NCBI RefSeq assembly: GCF_002803085.1
Contig: NZ_NNBJ01000026.1
Coordinates: forward strand, 1-64,000
From: Streptomyces sp. CB01201
GTDB taxonomy: Bacteria > Actinomycetota > Actinomycetes > Streptomycetales > Streptomycetaceae
Direction: 5' to 3'
Length of the DNA: 64,000 nucleotides
This document shows positions 15,959 through 25,427 of the stretch, in pieces. Position 1 is the stretch's first letter, and every line of letters starts with the position of its first letter. Both the position numbers and the translations under genes were made by a program. The notes under the pieces were generated by a model, which saw nothing but the letters and a program-made list of their open reading frames with translations, was not told the origin of the DNA and searched no databases.

Positions 15959-16819
15959 CTACTTGAGCAGCTTCGACAGGCGCCGGTCGGCGAGGATCCT
16001 GCCGCCGGTCTGGCAGGTGGCGCAGTACTGGAGGGAAGAGTCGGCGAAGGACACCTCGCGGACGGTGTCGCCACACACCGGGCACGGCTGACCGGTGCGG
16101 CCGTGCACCCGAAGGCCGCTCTTCTTCTCCGCCTTGAGGCGGCCGGCGGCAAGCCCGTGCGAGCGCTCGACCGCCTCCGCCAGGGTGGTGCGCATGGCCT
16201 CGTAGAGCGTGGTCGTCTCCTCGTCGGTCAGGTGGGCGACGGCCTTGAACGGTGACATGCGCGCGACGTGCAGGATCTCGTCGCTGTAGGCGTTGCCGAT
16301 GCCCGCGATGAGGGACTGGTCGCGCAGCGCGCCCTTGAGCTGCCGCCGCTCGCCCTTGAGCAGGGCCGCGAAGTCGTCCCGGCCGAAGCCGGGGGCCAGC
16401 GGGTCGGGGCCGAGCCGGGCGATGCCGGGGACCTCGGACGGGTCGTGGACGAGGTGGACGGCGAGGCTCTTGCGGGTGCCGGCCTCGGTGAGGTCGAAGC
16501 CCGCGCCGCCCGCCAGCGAGACCCGCAGCGCGAGCGGCCCCTTGCCGGGCTTCGGCGGGGCGGTGGGCAGGGTGTCGTACCAGCGCAGCCAGCCCGCCCT
16601 GGCCAGATGGGTGCACAGGTGCAGACCGTCGGCGTCGAGGTCGAGGAACTTGCCGTGCCGGGCGACACCGGTGACGGTGCGCCCGGCAAGGGCGGTGTAC
16701 GGCGGGTCGTAGGTCTTCAGGACGCTGATCGCGACCGGCACGGCGGCCGCGATCTCCTGTCCGACCAGGTGGTCGGAGAGGAATTCCCGCAGGGCCTCGA
16801 CTTCGGGCAGTTCCGGCAT
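15959..16819 (-). CDS. Fpg/Nei-family DNA glycosylase
   Basis: Starts at ATG 16819; the mature Pro2 and Glu3 catalytic residues are in MPELPEVEALR. It is 286 residues. The helix-two-turn-helix motif region DQSLIAGIGNAYSDEILHVARMSP is complete and the zinc finger is CPVCGDTVREV and CATCQTGG. It excises oxidised bases from DNA in base-excision repair and cuts by beta,delta-elimination. Shape and motif fit the actinobacterial Nei2-like group better than classical Fpg, but I cannot separate these with certainty. It stands alone, followed upstream by an acyltransferase on the same strand. Confidence 0.93.
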   Translation of the reverse strand: MPELPEVEALREFLSDHLVGQEIAAAVPVAISVLKTYDPPYTALAGRTVTGVARHGKFLDLDADGLHLCTHLARAGWLRWYDTLPTAPPKPGKGPLALRVSLAGGAGFDLTEAGTRKSLAVHLVHDPSEVPGIARLGPDPLAPGFGRDDFAALLKGERRQLKGALRDQSLIAGIGNAYSDEILHVARMSPFKAVAHLTDEETTTLYEAMRTTLAEAVERSHGLAAGRLKAEKKSGLRVHGRTGQPCPVCGDTVREVSFADSSLQYCATCQTGGRILADRRLSKLLK

Positions 16820-16847
16820 ATGTCCAGGGTGCCCCGGCGGCGCGCGC

Positions 16848-18182
16848 TCAGCGAGCCGCGGACGCCGCGAGGAGGTCCCCGAGCTCGCGCCGCAGGCACG
16901 CGGCGAGCCGGTCGAGATCGGGGACGGCCTTGCCGTCGGCGACCAGGCCGATGTGGACGCGGCCGCCGTACGCGGACAGGGCGACCGCCAGGGACTGGCC
17001 GCGGGCGAGCGGCGCCATCGGGTAGACCGCGCGCAGCGGGCAGCCCCCGAGGGAGAGCTCCGCGCGCGGCAGCGGCACGCTGGTGACGAGCACGTCGAAG
17101 AGCATCCGGGCCGCGCTTCCGGCCAGCGGCGCCCCGAACCGGTGGGCCAGTGGCGGCAGTTGATCGGCGAGCAGGGCGACCGCCCCGGCCCCGCGGCCGG
17201 GCCCCGCCGCCTTGTTGCGGTCCATGGCGGTACGTACCGCGGCGAGCCGGGCCAGTGGATCGGGCTCGGCGACGGGCAGGCCGAGCAGGTACGCGGAGAG
17301 CTTGTTGCCGGAGCCGGGCGGGGCACCGGGGCGCCGCCGCGAGACGGGGACCAGGGCGCGCGGCTCGGCGCCGGGGACGCCCGAGCCGCGCTCCAGGAGC
17401 CAGCGGCGCAGCCCGCCCGCGACGACGGCGAGCAGCACGTCATTGGCGGTGCCGCCCTCGGCCCTGCGCACCCGCTGGACGTCCTCGTGGTCGAGCACGG
17501 CGGTGGCCAGGCGCCGGGTCCCGCTGGAGTCGGCGGCGAGCGCGGAGCCCGCGCCGAGGTCGAGGCGGCCGGCCCGCATCACGGAGGCGCCGATGCCCAC
17601 GGCCCGGGTGAGTTCGCCGACCCGGTCGCGGGCGAGGCCGGCCACCTCGCGCGGGCCCGGCAGCCAGGAGCGGGGCGGCACCGGGCGCCGGCGCCGGACG
17701 CCCGGGGTGGCGAGCTGGTCGAGGACGCCGGCGCCGATGGCGACCGCGCGCATGCCGTCGGCGAGCGCGTGGTGCAGCTTCACCAGGACGGCGAAGGGCC
17801 CGTCGTCCTCGCCGGTCAGGACGTACATCCGCCAGGGCGGCAGACCGCGCGAGAGCGGGCGTTCCATCAACTCGCCCGCGATCCGGGCGGCTTCGGCGTC
17901 GAAGTCCGCCGCGGGCAGCCGCACCCGCCGGACATGGCGGCGGACGTCGAAGTCCTGGTCGGCCACCCAGGCCGCGCCGCCGACGGGCAGCCAGACGTCG
18001 CGTACGCGCATCCGCAGCCGCGCGATGGCCGCGGCGCGCCCCGCGAGGAGGTCGAGGACCTGCCCGGCGGCCGTACCGGGGCTCGGGTCGAAGTGTGCGA
18101 GCGCCCCCAGGTGCATGGGGTGCTCCGCCGATTCGAGGTGCCAGAACGCCAGATCAAGAGGTGCCAGCAGCTCACTGCTCAA
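16848..18182 (-). CDS. Wax ester synthase / diacylglycerol acyltransferase (WS/DGAT)
   Basis: A 444-residue protein starting at TTG 18182, with GAGGA four bases upstream. The catalytic motif HHxxxDG is present at 137-143 (KLHHALADGMRAV). N-terminal LLAPLDLAFWHLES and C-terminal conserved TSVPLPRAELSLGGCPL also match the family. These enzymes join acyl-CoA to an alcohol or to diacylglycerol, making wax esters or storage triacylglycerol in actinomycetes. The fragments 'PLARGQSLAVALSAYGG' and 'LVTSV' are standard. It may be co-transcribed with the glycosylase gene 29 bp downstream. Confidence 0.92.
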   Translation of the reverse strand: MSSELLAPLDLAFWHLESAEHPMHLGALAHFDPSPGTAAGQVLDLLAGRAAAIARLRMRVRDVWLPVGGAAWVADQDFDVRRHVRRVRLPAADFDAEAARIAGELMERPLSRGLPPWRMYVLTGEDDGPFAVLVKLHHALADGMRAVAIGAGVLDQLATPGVRRRRPVPPRSWLPGPREVAGLARDRVGELTRAVGIGASVMRAGRLDLGAGSALAADSSGTRRLATAVLDHEDVQRVRRAEGGTANDVLLAVVAGGLRRWLLERGSGVPGAEPRALVPVSRRRPGAPPGSGNKLSAYLLGLPVAEPDPLARLAAVRTAMDRNKAAGPGRGAGAVALLADQLPPLAHRFGAPLAGSAARMLFDVLVTSVPLPRAELSLGGCPLRAVYPMAPLARGQSLAVALSAYGGRVHIGLVADGKAVPDLDRLAACLRRELGDLLAASAAR

Positions 18183-18395
18183 GGGGTCCTCGTGTCAGTC
18201 GGAGGCCGATCGGGCGGCCACGGTGCCACCCGCAGGGAGTGAGCAGTCAAACCCTTACGAACGGTTACGGTCAAGTAATGACTCGCTACGGATAGTTACC
18301 GCCAAGTATTGATCACTTCCGCTCCGCTCCCCCGGCCCGCCCCCGGGGCCGCGGACGTCCGGGGCCAGACCGCCCGGGGCCCCGACCGCCCGGGC

Positions 18396-20495
18396 TCAGT
18401 CCTCGCCCCGCTCCGGGACGGTGAACTCGCACCACACGCACTTGCCGCTGCCGCGCGACTCCACGCCCCACACATCGGCGAGCCGGTCCACCAGCATCAG
18501 ACCGCGCCCCGACACCCCGGAGGAGCCGGCCTCGCGGCGCCGCGGCAGCGCGCTGGAGCGGTCCTCCACCTCGACGCGCAGCCGGCGCTCGGGGCCGGAC
18601 AGCGCGCGGATGGTGACGATCGCGCCGCCGTCGGTGTGCATCAGGGCGTTGGTGATCAGCTCGTCGGCGGCGAGCTCGATCTCGTCGGACCGCTCGCGGG
18701 CGCCCCAGGCCCGGACCGCCGCCCGGATCATGTGCCGGGACGAGGCGAGCGCCTCCGGGTCGTTCTGTGCCACGTGCTGGCGGAGCCGGCCGCCGCCCTG
18801 CGGCACCTCCATGGCGCTGCGGCGCAGGAGCAGCAGCGCCACGTCGTCCTCGCCGCCCCGCTCGTCGACCACGTCGCACAGCCGGTCGGCGAGCGCTTCG
18901 AGCTCCTCGGGGCCCGAGCGCACCAGGGACGCGAGGAGCCGCATACCGTCGTCGAGGTCCGCGCCGGGCTGCTCGACGAGGCCGTCGGTGTAGAGCAACA
19001 GGGTCTGGCCCGGGTCGAGTTCGATCGTCGACACCGGGTATTCGAGCCGCCCGAACTCGGCCGAGAGCCCGAGCGGGAGGCCGCCTTCGACCGGCAGCCT
19101 GCGGCAGCTGCCGTCCGCGCGGCGGAGCAGCGGATCGACGTGGCCGGCCCGCACGATCTGCACCACCCCCGTGCTCAGGTCGGCCTCGGCGTAGGTGCAG
19201 GTCGCGAAGCGGTCGGTGTCGAGCTCGTGCAGGAAGACCGAGGCCCGGGCCGTGACCGTGGCCGGTGCGTGCCCCTCGGCGGCGTAGGCGCGCAGCACGA
19301 TGCGCAGCTGGCCCATCACGGCGGCGGCGTGCGTGTCATGGCCCTGTACGTCGCCGATGGCGACGCCGACCCGGCCGCCGGGCAGCGGGATCACGTCGTA
19401 CCAGTCGCCGCCGATGTCCCGGCCGAACCGGGCCGAGCGGTAGCGCACGGCGAGCTGGGCGCCGGGCACCTCGGGGATGCGGCGCGGCAGCATGGCCTGC
19501 TGGAGCCCCTCGGCGAGGTCGTGCTCCTGCTCGTAGAGCATGGCCCGCTGGAGCGACTGGGCGATCGAACTGCCCAGCGCCACCAGGAGGTTGCGCTCGT
19601 CGCTGGTGAAACCGCGCTTGTCGCTGTAGAGCAGGCCGATCGCGCCGATGGGGCGGCCCTGGGCGATCAGCGGCAGATAGGCGGCGGAGGTGATGCCGAG
19701 CCCGCTGATGTTCGGCCACAGGCCCGGATAGGACTCGGCGAAGTCCTGGGGCGACTCGATGAAGCGCGGGGCGAGCGTGCGGACGACCTCGCTCATCGGG
19801 TACTGCTCGTCGACCCGGGTCCACCGGGTGCCCGGCACGAAGCTGCCCTCGGGTCCCTCGGCGATGAGGTGGATGCGGCCCGCCTCCAGGAGGCCCATGA
19901 CCAGACTGGTGGCGCCCAGGTACTCGGGGCCCTGCGAGTCCTTCATGACGTCGATGACGTCCTTGACGGTCCTGGCGTGCGCGAGGGCGGCGGTCGCCGC
20001 CTCCACGACACTGGTCGTGCGCCGCCGTTCGTCGTCGAGGCCGACCCGGGCGGTCGACTCGGCGAGTTCCTGCGTGGCGTCGCGGACGATGCCGATGATG
20101 CGCAGCGGGCGCCCGCTCTCGTCGCGCCGCACGAAGCCCTGGGTGTGGGTCCAGCGCAGGCCGCCGTCCCGGGACCGGATGCGGAAGTACACGCCGTAGT
20201 TGACGCTGCCGTTCTTCAGCGCCTGGGACACCAGCGCGTCCAGCCTGAGGGCCTCGGCGGGCGGCACCCGGGCGGCCAGCGACTCGGGCCGGTTGTCGTA
20301 CTCGTCGGGCCTGAGGTCGAACACGTCAAGGGCGGGCTCGTCCATGTACATGAGGCCGGCGCCGAGGTCCCAGTCGAAACTCCCCATGCGCAGGTCCCGG
20401 CCGTACGAGTGGAGGAAGCGGCACTCCTCGCCGCCGGCCGCCTCGCCGCAGTGGCACAGCCCGGCCGCCCCTCCGCCCCCTGCACCCGCGTCCAT
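18396..20495 (-). CDS. PAS-GAF-SpoIIE phosphatase-HATPase regulator
   Basis: A 699-residue multi-domain protein. It has an N-terminal PAS-like region (about 35-140, FRIRSRDGGLRWTHTQGFVRR) and a GAF domain (about 165-320, ISGLGITSAAYLPLIAQGRP). A PP2C/SpoIIE phosphatase follows (about 350-540, GGDWYDVIPLPGGRVGVAIG, GDVQGHD, LLLYTDGLVE). Last comes an RsbW-like HATPase (about 575-699, ELAADELITNALMHTDGG, GRGLMLVDRLADVWG). Such proteins control anti-sigma/anti-anti-sigma switching in Streptomyces and integrate signals through PAS and GAF. The N terminus has an unusual Cys/His cluster (CHCGEAAGGEEC). No matching partner is encoded nearby. Confidence 0.92.
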   Translation of the reverse strand: MDAGAGGGGAAGLCHCGEAAGGEECRFLHSYGRDLRMGSFDWDLGAGLMYMDEPALDVFDLRPDEYDNRPESLAARVPPAEALRLDALVSQALKNGSVNYGVYFRIRSRDGGLRWTHTQGFVRRDESGRPLRIIGIVRDATQELAESTARVGLDDERRRTTSVVEAATAALAHARTVKDVIDVMKDSQGPEYLGATSLVMGLLEAGRIHLIAEGPEGSFVPGTRWTRVDEQYPMSEVVRTLAPRFIESPQDFAESYPGLWPNISGLGITSAAYLPLIAQGRPIGAIGLLYSDKRGFTSDERNLLVALGSSIAQSLQRAMLYEQEHDLAEGLQQAMLPRRIPEVPGAQLAVRYRSARFGRDIGGDWYDVIPLPGGRVGVAIGDVQGHDTHAAAVMGQLRIVLRAYAAEGHAPATVTARASVFLHELDTDRFATCTYAEADLSTGVVQIVRAGHVDPLLRRADGSCRRLPVEGGLPLGLSAEFGRLEYPVSTIELDPGQTLLLYTDGLVEQPGADLDDGMRLLASLVRSGPEELEALADRLCDVVDERGGEDDVALLLLRRSAMEVPQGGGRLRQHVAQNDPEALASSRHMIRAAVRAWGARERSDEIELAADELITNALMHTDGGAIVTIRALSGPERRLRVEVEDRSSALPRRREAGSSGVSGRGLMLVDRLADVWGVESRGSGKCVWCEFTVPERGED

Positions 20496-20582
20496 GGGGC
20501 CACGCTAGGCGCAGCCGGGACCGCGCGCATCAGGGAGCCGCCGGTGGGCGCGGGAGCGGGCGGGGGCGGCCGGGGCCGTGCC

Positions 20583-21668
20583 TCAGTTGGCCGGTGAGGC
20601 CTTGCGCAGGGCGGTGATGCAGCCGGCGATGGCGCTCTGAAGGGCTTCGAGGCGCTGGACCATGTCGTCCTCGTAGATGTCATCGGCGTCGTCGAGCGTC
20701 AGCTCCTCGAACACCTTCGTCGCCTTCTGCAGGCTGCTGTAGAACTTCGTGCGGCGCTCCTGGACGCGCAGCTCGGGGTCGGCCTCCACGGCCTGTACGA
20801 CGAGGCCCTTGACGGTGTCGTACGCCTCGGTCGCCCACTCGCCGGCCTCTTCCGAGTCGTCGAGCTCGTCGAGCAGGGACAGATGGCGCTCGGCCTCGGC
20901 GCGCAGTTCGGCGGGCGCCTCGACGGTCTGCCCGGCCGGCGTCCTGATCTGGCCGTTCTCGACGATCTGGCGGACGTAGCCGATGCGGTCGGCGGCCCTG
21001 GTCTCGGAGGCCACCGCCTTCTTCAGCTCGTCCGTGCGCGCGATGTCGCGGGCCAGCTCGGTCTGGAGCGCCGGGTCCTCCTTGATGCGGTCCAGGAGGG
21101 CGGAGCGGGCGGCCTGCGCGGTCCCGGGGTCGGCCAGGATCGCGGCGCGCAGCGCGGTCGGGTTCTCGGCGACCTCCAGGGCCTTGGTCGGCCGGATGCC
21201 CTCGGCCTCGGCGGCCGCGGTGATGGCGGTGCCGCGCTCGGAGGTCGCGCTGGAGCGGGAGGTGTAGTAGGTCAGCCACACGTCCGCGTCGGGAAGTTCG
21301 ATGTCCTCGCCGGGGACGAGCGCCTCGAAGAGCGGGACAAGGCCGTCGTCGGAGGCCCTGTCCCAGGCCTTGTAGTAGCGCATGACGCGCTCCGCCGAGC
21401 AGCCGGCCAGCTCGCTGAACTCCTTCGCGGAGACCTTCGGCGTCTCACCGGCCGCCTGCCCGCCGGGCCGTACGCTGCGCGCCACCTTGAGGGCGAAGGA
21501 CCAGCCGCCGGTGCGGGCGTAGGCCCCGAACTCACGGGCGTCCCGCGCCACGCTGTCGTGGACCGGGTCCGCCGCCGCCTCGTCGTGGACGAGGGCGCCG
21601 GCCACGCTGTCGTGGACTTCTGCGGCGGGGGGCGCGGACGGCTCGGGCAGGTCGATGGCGACGGTCAC
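20583..21668 (-). CDS. Unrecognised acidic protein with possible N-terminal HTH
   Basis: Start chosen at GTG 21668 (VTVAIDLPE), with GGAG 8 bases upstream; 361 residues. I do not recognise the family. Near the N terminus the VHD element recurs (EVHDSVAGALVHDEAAADPVHDSVA). A basic region precedes a helix-turn-helix-like stretch (VSAKEFSELAGCSAERVMRYY, about 80-100). The rest is helical and acidic, with a likely coiled region (TDELKKAVASETRAADRIGYV). No TM or signal peptide. It could be a DNA-binding regulator, inferred only from the HTH-like stretch. Confidence 0.75.
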   Translation of the reverse strand: MTVAIDLPEPSAPPAAEVHDSVAGALVHDEAAADPVHDSVARDAREFGAYARTGGWSFALKVARSVRPGGQAAGETPKVSAKEFSELAGCSAERVMRYYKAWDRASDDGLVPLFEALVPGEDIELPDADVWLTYYTSRSSATSERGTAITAAAEAEGIRPTKALEVAENPTALRAAILADPGTAQAARSALLDRIKEDPALQTELARDIARTDELKKAVASETRAADRIGYVRQIVENGQIRTPAGQTVEAPAELRAEAERHLSLLDELDDSEEAGEWATEAYDTVKGLVVQAVEADPELRVQERRTKFYSSLQKATKVFEELTLDDADDIYEDDMVQRLEALQSAIAGCITALRKASPAN

Positions 21669-21790
21669 TGAGGACGCTCCTGGCTGCTGGAGGAGGGACA
21701 ACGGCACAAAGGACGCAGCCTATATGCACCTCTTGGTCCCTCTTTCCGTCACACCCCGCGCCGCAGCCCGCGCGTCACGGCCCGTGTCGT

Positions 21791-21829
21791 GCTCGCGGCC
21801 ACCGGCAGGAGTTGCCGGTGGCCGCGAGC
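21791..21829 (-). terminator. Long GC-rich hairpin terminator after the DUF6777 gene
   Basis: The arms GCTCGCGGCCACCGGCA (21791-21807) and their exact complement (21813-21829) form a 17-bp stem with a GGAGT loop. It begins 16 bases past the stop of the minus-strand DUF6777 gene and has no T-run. Confidence 0.85.
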
Positions 21830-21844
21830 GGGGCGGAGACGTTG

Positions 21845-23023
21845 CTAGACGTTCTCCGATTCCGGGGACGGCGGGACGATGCCGGAGTCCCCGCTCGGCA
21901 GGTCCGTCGGCATGTCCGTGGGCAGCGACGGCATGTCACCGGAGGGGCTCGAATCCGGGATCGAGGGCTCCACGGGCGACGGGGTCGAGGGGCTCGGGGA
22001 CGGCGTGGAGGGGCTGGGCGAGGGCGTCGCGGTGACCGTCGTGGTGGCGGTCGGGCAGCCGCTCGGGGTCGCGGCGCCCGGCTGGTCGGACGGCGGGGCG
22101 GAGCCGGGCGCGGCGGGCGAGGGCGTCTCGGTGACCGTCACGGTCGGCGTGGGCGTCGGGCAGTCCGGGCTCGGCGGCGGGGAGCTGATCGGCGGCGAGG
22201 TGCTGGGGCTCGCCGGCGGCGACGGCGGCAGGGTGACCGGCGGCTTGTCCGGGTCGATCTGGATGTCCGGGCGCTCGCGGTCGCGCCGGCCGTCGTCGCC
22301 GGTCTTCCGCTCGATCCAGGTGTTGTTGGTGATGTTGACGATGATGAGGTTGTTGATGACCACGGTGGTGGGCCGCACCACGACGACCCGGTCCGCGTGG
22401 TAGCCGGGCCACGGCTTGCCCTTGTCGTTCCACTCGCCCTGGTGGGCGTTGGGCGGCTTCAGCGGGTTGCCGCACGCGCACCGCACGCGGGGCGCGCCGT
22501 GGTCGTCGACCAGCACGGCGGTGCCGGCCTGGAGCACGGACTGGAAACTGGTGGCCGAGCCGTCGCGGAAGCCGTGGTTGGTGACCCGGGTGTCATTGCG
22601 CAGCACGACGGGCGTCAGTCCGCGCAGGAAGCTCGCGACCGAACCGGGGTCGATCCCGGCGGCGTCCGCGAAGGCCCGGTTCTTCGCCCGGTCGCCGCCG
22701 AGGAAGCGGATCTGCTTCTCCACGTCGCAGCTGGCCACGGACTGGGTGCCGCCGTACAGGCCGGGCGCGGCGCCCGAGACGATACGGGTCGACCGGCCCC
22801 CCGGCGCCGGACTTCGGGGAGCGGCGGGCGCCGCCGGGGTGGGGGTCGCCGTCGAGTCGGCCGTGGACTGGGTGAACGGGTCGGGTCCGGCGGCGGCGAT
22901 CGGCTGGAGGTTGAGGTCCTGCCGGCTGTCGGCGCCACTGGCGCCGCCGCCGCATCCGGCGGCGAAGGCACCGACGGACAGTGCGGCGGCGGCCGCGGCG
23001 ATTCTGCGCAGGGTCGAGGGCAC
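21845..23023 (-). CDS. DUF6777-type secreted lipoprotein with Ser/Pro-rich tail
   Basis: The start is GTG 23023 with GGGAG 7 bases upstream; 392 residues. The lipobox is SVGAFAAGCGGG. After a Pro/Ala linker comes a cysteine-containing folded domain (about 85-245, SVASCDVEKQIRFLGGDRAKN, VRCACGNPLKPPNAHQGEW), matching the DUF6777 family. The last 140 residues are almost only Ser, Pro, Thr and Asp (SPSTPSPSPSTPS), a flexible stalk or wall-spanning region. Function is unknown. The long hairpin at 21791-21829 ends its transcript. Confidence 0.83.
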   Translation of the reverse strand: MPSTLRRIAAAAAALSVGAFAAGCGGGASGADSRQDLNLQPIAAAGPDPFTQSTADSTATPTPAAPAAPRSPAPGGRSTRIVSGAAPGLYGGTQSVASCDVEKQIRFLGGDRAKNRAFADAAGIDPGSVASFLRGLTPVVLRNDTRVTNHGFRDGSATSFQSVLQAGTAVLVDDHGAPRVRCACGNPLKPPNAHQGEWNDKGKPWPGYHADRVVVVRPTTVVINNLIIVNITNNTWIERKTGDDGRRDRERPDIQIDPDKPPVTLPPSPPASPSTSPPISSPPPSPDCPTPTPTVTVTETPSPAAPGSAPPSDQPGAATPSGCPTATTTVTATPSPSPSTPSPSPSTPSPVEPSIPDSSPSGDMPSLPTDMPTDLPSGDSGIVPPSPESENV

Positions 23024-23230
23024 GTGGATCTCCCAGCTGTACGCCCCGAGTTGCCCCTCATTGTGTGCAGCAGGCGCACGCCCCGCGCAAACGGACGGGG
23101 GCGGAACGGGGGACACGGCCGCTCGCCCGTACCGCTCCCCCTCCCCCACCCGGGCGGGCCGCCGCCCACACGCGCGGTGGCCGGCACGGCGCTGACCGGG
23201 TCATGGCCGCTGGGTCACGCCCGAGCGGCG

Positions 23231-25258
23231 TCACACCAGTTCGGGCCGCTGCCACTCCCCGCCCAGCACGTGGTGGTCGAAGAAGCCCAGCAGGGTGCTG
23301 TACCAGAGCCGGGCGTGGTTCGGGGCGAGGATCCAGTGGCCCTCGTCGGGGAAGTACAGGAACTTCGTCGGGACCTCGCAGCGCTGGAGGGCCTGGAAGA
23401 GGGCCATGCCCTGCCCGACCGGCACCCGGTAGTCCTTGGCGCCGTGGACCACCAGCATCGGCGTGTGGATGCGGTCGGCGCCGGCGGCGGGAGAGTTCAG
23501 CTCGTAGCGCTCCGGCCGGGTCAGCGGGTCGCCGAAGATCCGCCGGAAGTAGTCCGAGGCGTCCGTGTCCGACTGGAACGCCCCCATGTCCCAGACCGAG
23601 GCGTGCGAGACGATCGCCTTGAACCGGCCGGTCAGCGTGGCGATGCGGTTGGCCAGGTAGCCGCCGTAGGAACCGCCCGCGAGGCCGGTTCGGCTCGCGT
23701 CGATGTCGGGGCGGGCCTCGGTGGCATCGGTCAGCGCCATCAGGTCCCGGTAGGGCTGCCCGCCCCACTGGCCCCAGCCCCGCGTGTGCATCCGGGGCCC
23801 GTACCCGGACGAGAGCGCCGGGTCGGGCAGCAGGACCGCGTAGCCGCGGGCCGCGAACGGCCACGGGTTCCAGCGCCAGGTCCATGCGTTCCAGGACGTC
23901 TCGGGGCCGCCGTGCGGGAAGACGAGCAGCGGCGCCGGCCGTTCGGCGGACGCCCCCTCGGGCAGCACCAGCCAGGAGCGCAGCGGGAATCCGTCGTCGG
24001 CCACCGTGTGCACCTCGGTCAGCGCCCCCGGCAGCCGGCCCGCCGCGCCCGGCGCGGCGAGCGCGACGGGCTCCTGGTCGGGCGCGGCGGCGTCGAGGCG
24101 GACCGGGGTGGGCGGCAGGTCGACCCCGTTGCGCAGCGCGTACAGGGTGCGCCCGTCCGGTGCGACGCACAGCGAGGTGTACGCGCCGGAGGCGGTGAGC
24201 CGGGTGACGGTGCCGTCGGGGTCGCGTCGGAAGACGGGCGAGTGCCCGAGCTCGTCGGCGGCGAACCAGACGGTGGCGTCGTCGGCGAGCGGCGAGACCA
24301 CCGCGCCGGCGGGCCAGTTCTCGAACTCCGGCACCAGCTCGCTCTCCGCGCCGGTCGCCAGGTCCACGCGTACGAGGGTGTAGGAGTACGGCGTGTCGTA
24401 CGTTTCGAGCACCTGCCGGGTGCAGATCAGGCCGGTGCCGTCGGCGGTGAACAGCGGGGCGTGGTAGACGAATCCGTCCCGGTCGATCACGCGGAGCTGT
24501 TCGCCGGTGGCCGCGTCGGCGATCACGACGACGGTGCGGTTGCGGTCGGGCACCGGCCCGTGGACGAAGCGGGTGTGGGCGACGCGGGTGCCGTCGGGCG
24601 AGAGCGCGGTCTCGGCCTCGCTCGGGCTGCCTTGGCCGCCGGCGTCGACCGGCGGGCCGGGCGCGTCCGGGACGCGGCGCACGAACGTGTGCGGCTCGTC
24701 CGGGCCGAGGTCGCTGTCCCAGTGCCGGGTGGGCCCGGACTCGTAGAGGATCGCGGTGACCTTGGCATCGGCCCGGGCCTCGCGCAGCTTCGCGTGCGCC
24801 GCGGCGTCGGCGGCGCCGGGCAGGAGTCCCGCGGTGTAGGCGAGGGTGCCGGTGTCCCGGGCGAGGCAGAAGCCTGCGATGCCACCGGGGTGACGGGCCG
24901 TCAGAACGGCCTCGCCGCTCTCCGGCAGCGTCCACACCGCCGCGCCCTCCTCGTCCTCCTGCGCGGTGGCGGGGTCGCTGTCGGGACGGGCGGAGAGGAA
25001 GTACAAGGTGCCGTCCGAGGCGAACGCGGGCGCCGACTCGCCCTTGCGGGAACGGGTCAGCCGGCGGGGCTCCCGGGCGCCGGCGGGGTCGAGCTCCCAC
25101 AGACCGGATACGCAGGTGTTGCCCTCGGCGTTGAGGGTCCCCACGGCGGCCACCAGCCGCTTTCCGTCGGGTGAGAGCACGAGGCCGTGGACGCGCGGGA
25201 TCGCGAGGAAGGCGGACAGGTCGTGGAAGGCGGTGGAGTCACCGGGTGTCTCGGACAT
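23231..25258 (-). CDS. S9 family (prolyl-oligopeptidase-like) serine peptidase
   Basis: Starts at ATG 25258 (MSETPGDSTAFHDLSAFLAI); 675 residues, no signal peptide, so cytosolic. The N-terminal part is a beta-propeller with Asp/Gly-rich blades (LVLSPDGKRLVAA, FASDGTLYFLSARPDS). The C-terminal alpha/beta-hydrolase has oxyanion and nucleophile GLAGGSYGGYLANRI, then VVHGAKDYRVPVGQ (Asp) and FPDEGHWILAPNH (His). Members cleave short peptides or remove N-acylated residues. Substrate unknown. Confidence 0.94.
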   Translation of the reverse strand: MSETPGDSTAFHDLSAFLAIPRVHGLVLSPDGKRLVAAVGTLNAEGNTCVSGLWELDPAGAREPRRLTRSRKGESAPAFASDGTLYFLSARPDSDPATAQEDEEGAAVWTLPESGEAVLTARHPGGIAGFCLARDTGTLAYTAGLLPGAADAAAHAKLREARADAKVTAILYESGPTRHWDSDLGPDEPHTFVRRVPDAPGPPVDAGGQGSPSEAETALSPDGTRVAHTRFVHGPVPDRNRTVVVIADAATGEQLRVIDRDGFVYHAPLFTADGTGLICTRQVLETYDTPYSYTLVRVDLATGAESELVPEFENWPAGAVVSPLADDATVWFAADELGHSPVFRRDPDGTVTRLTASGAYTSLCVAPDGRTLYALRNGVDLPPTPVRLDAAAPDQEPVALAAPGAAGRLPGALTEVHTVADDGFPLRSWLVLPEGASAERPAPLLVFPHGGPETSWNAWTWRWNPWPFAARGYAVLLPDPALSSGYGPRMHTRGWGQWGGQPYRDLMALTDATEARPDIDASRTGLAGGSYGGYLANRIATLTGRFKAIVSHASVWDMGAFQSDTDASDYFRRIFGDPLTRPERYELNSPAAGADRIHTPMLVVHGAKDYRVPVGQGMALFQALQRCEVPTKFLYFPDEGHWILAPNHARLWYSTLLGFFDHHVLGGEWQRPELV

Positions 25259-25427
25259 CCGGTCATCCTGTCCCGGGGAGGCGGGCGGCAACAGGGGACA
25301 AAGGGCCGAATCACGTCCCTGCCGTACCGTCAAATCGCGTGCCCGGAACGGCATGCGGAGGTCGCCAGGCATCACGAAGGCCCGCGCCCCCGTGGAGAGG
25401 GGGGCACGGACCGGTGTTCGTCGCGGG

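Noticed and set aside
21812..25174. A 1120-codon open frame on the plus strand
   Set aside because: It is antisense to the S9 peptidase and DUF6777 genes, with low-complexity Gly/Arg/Val sequence.
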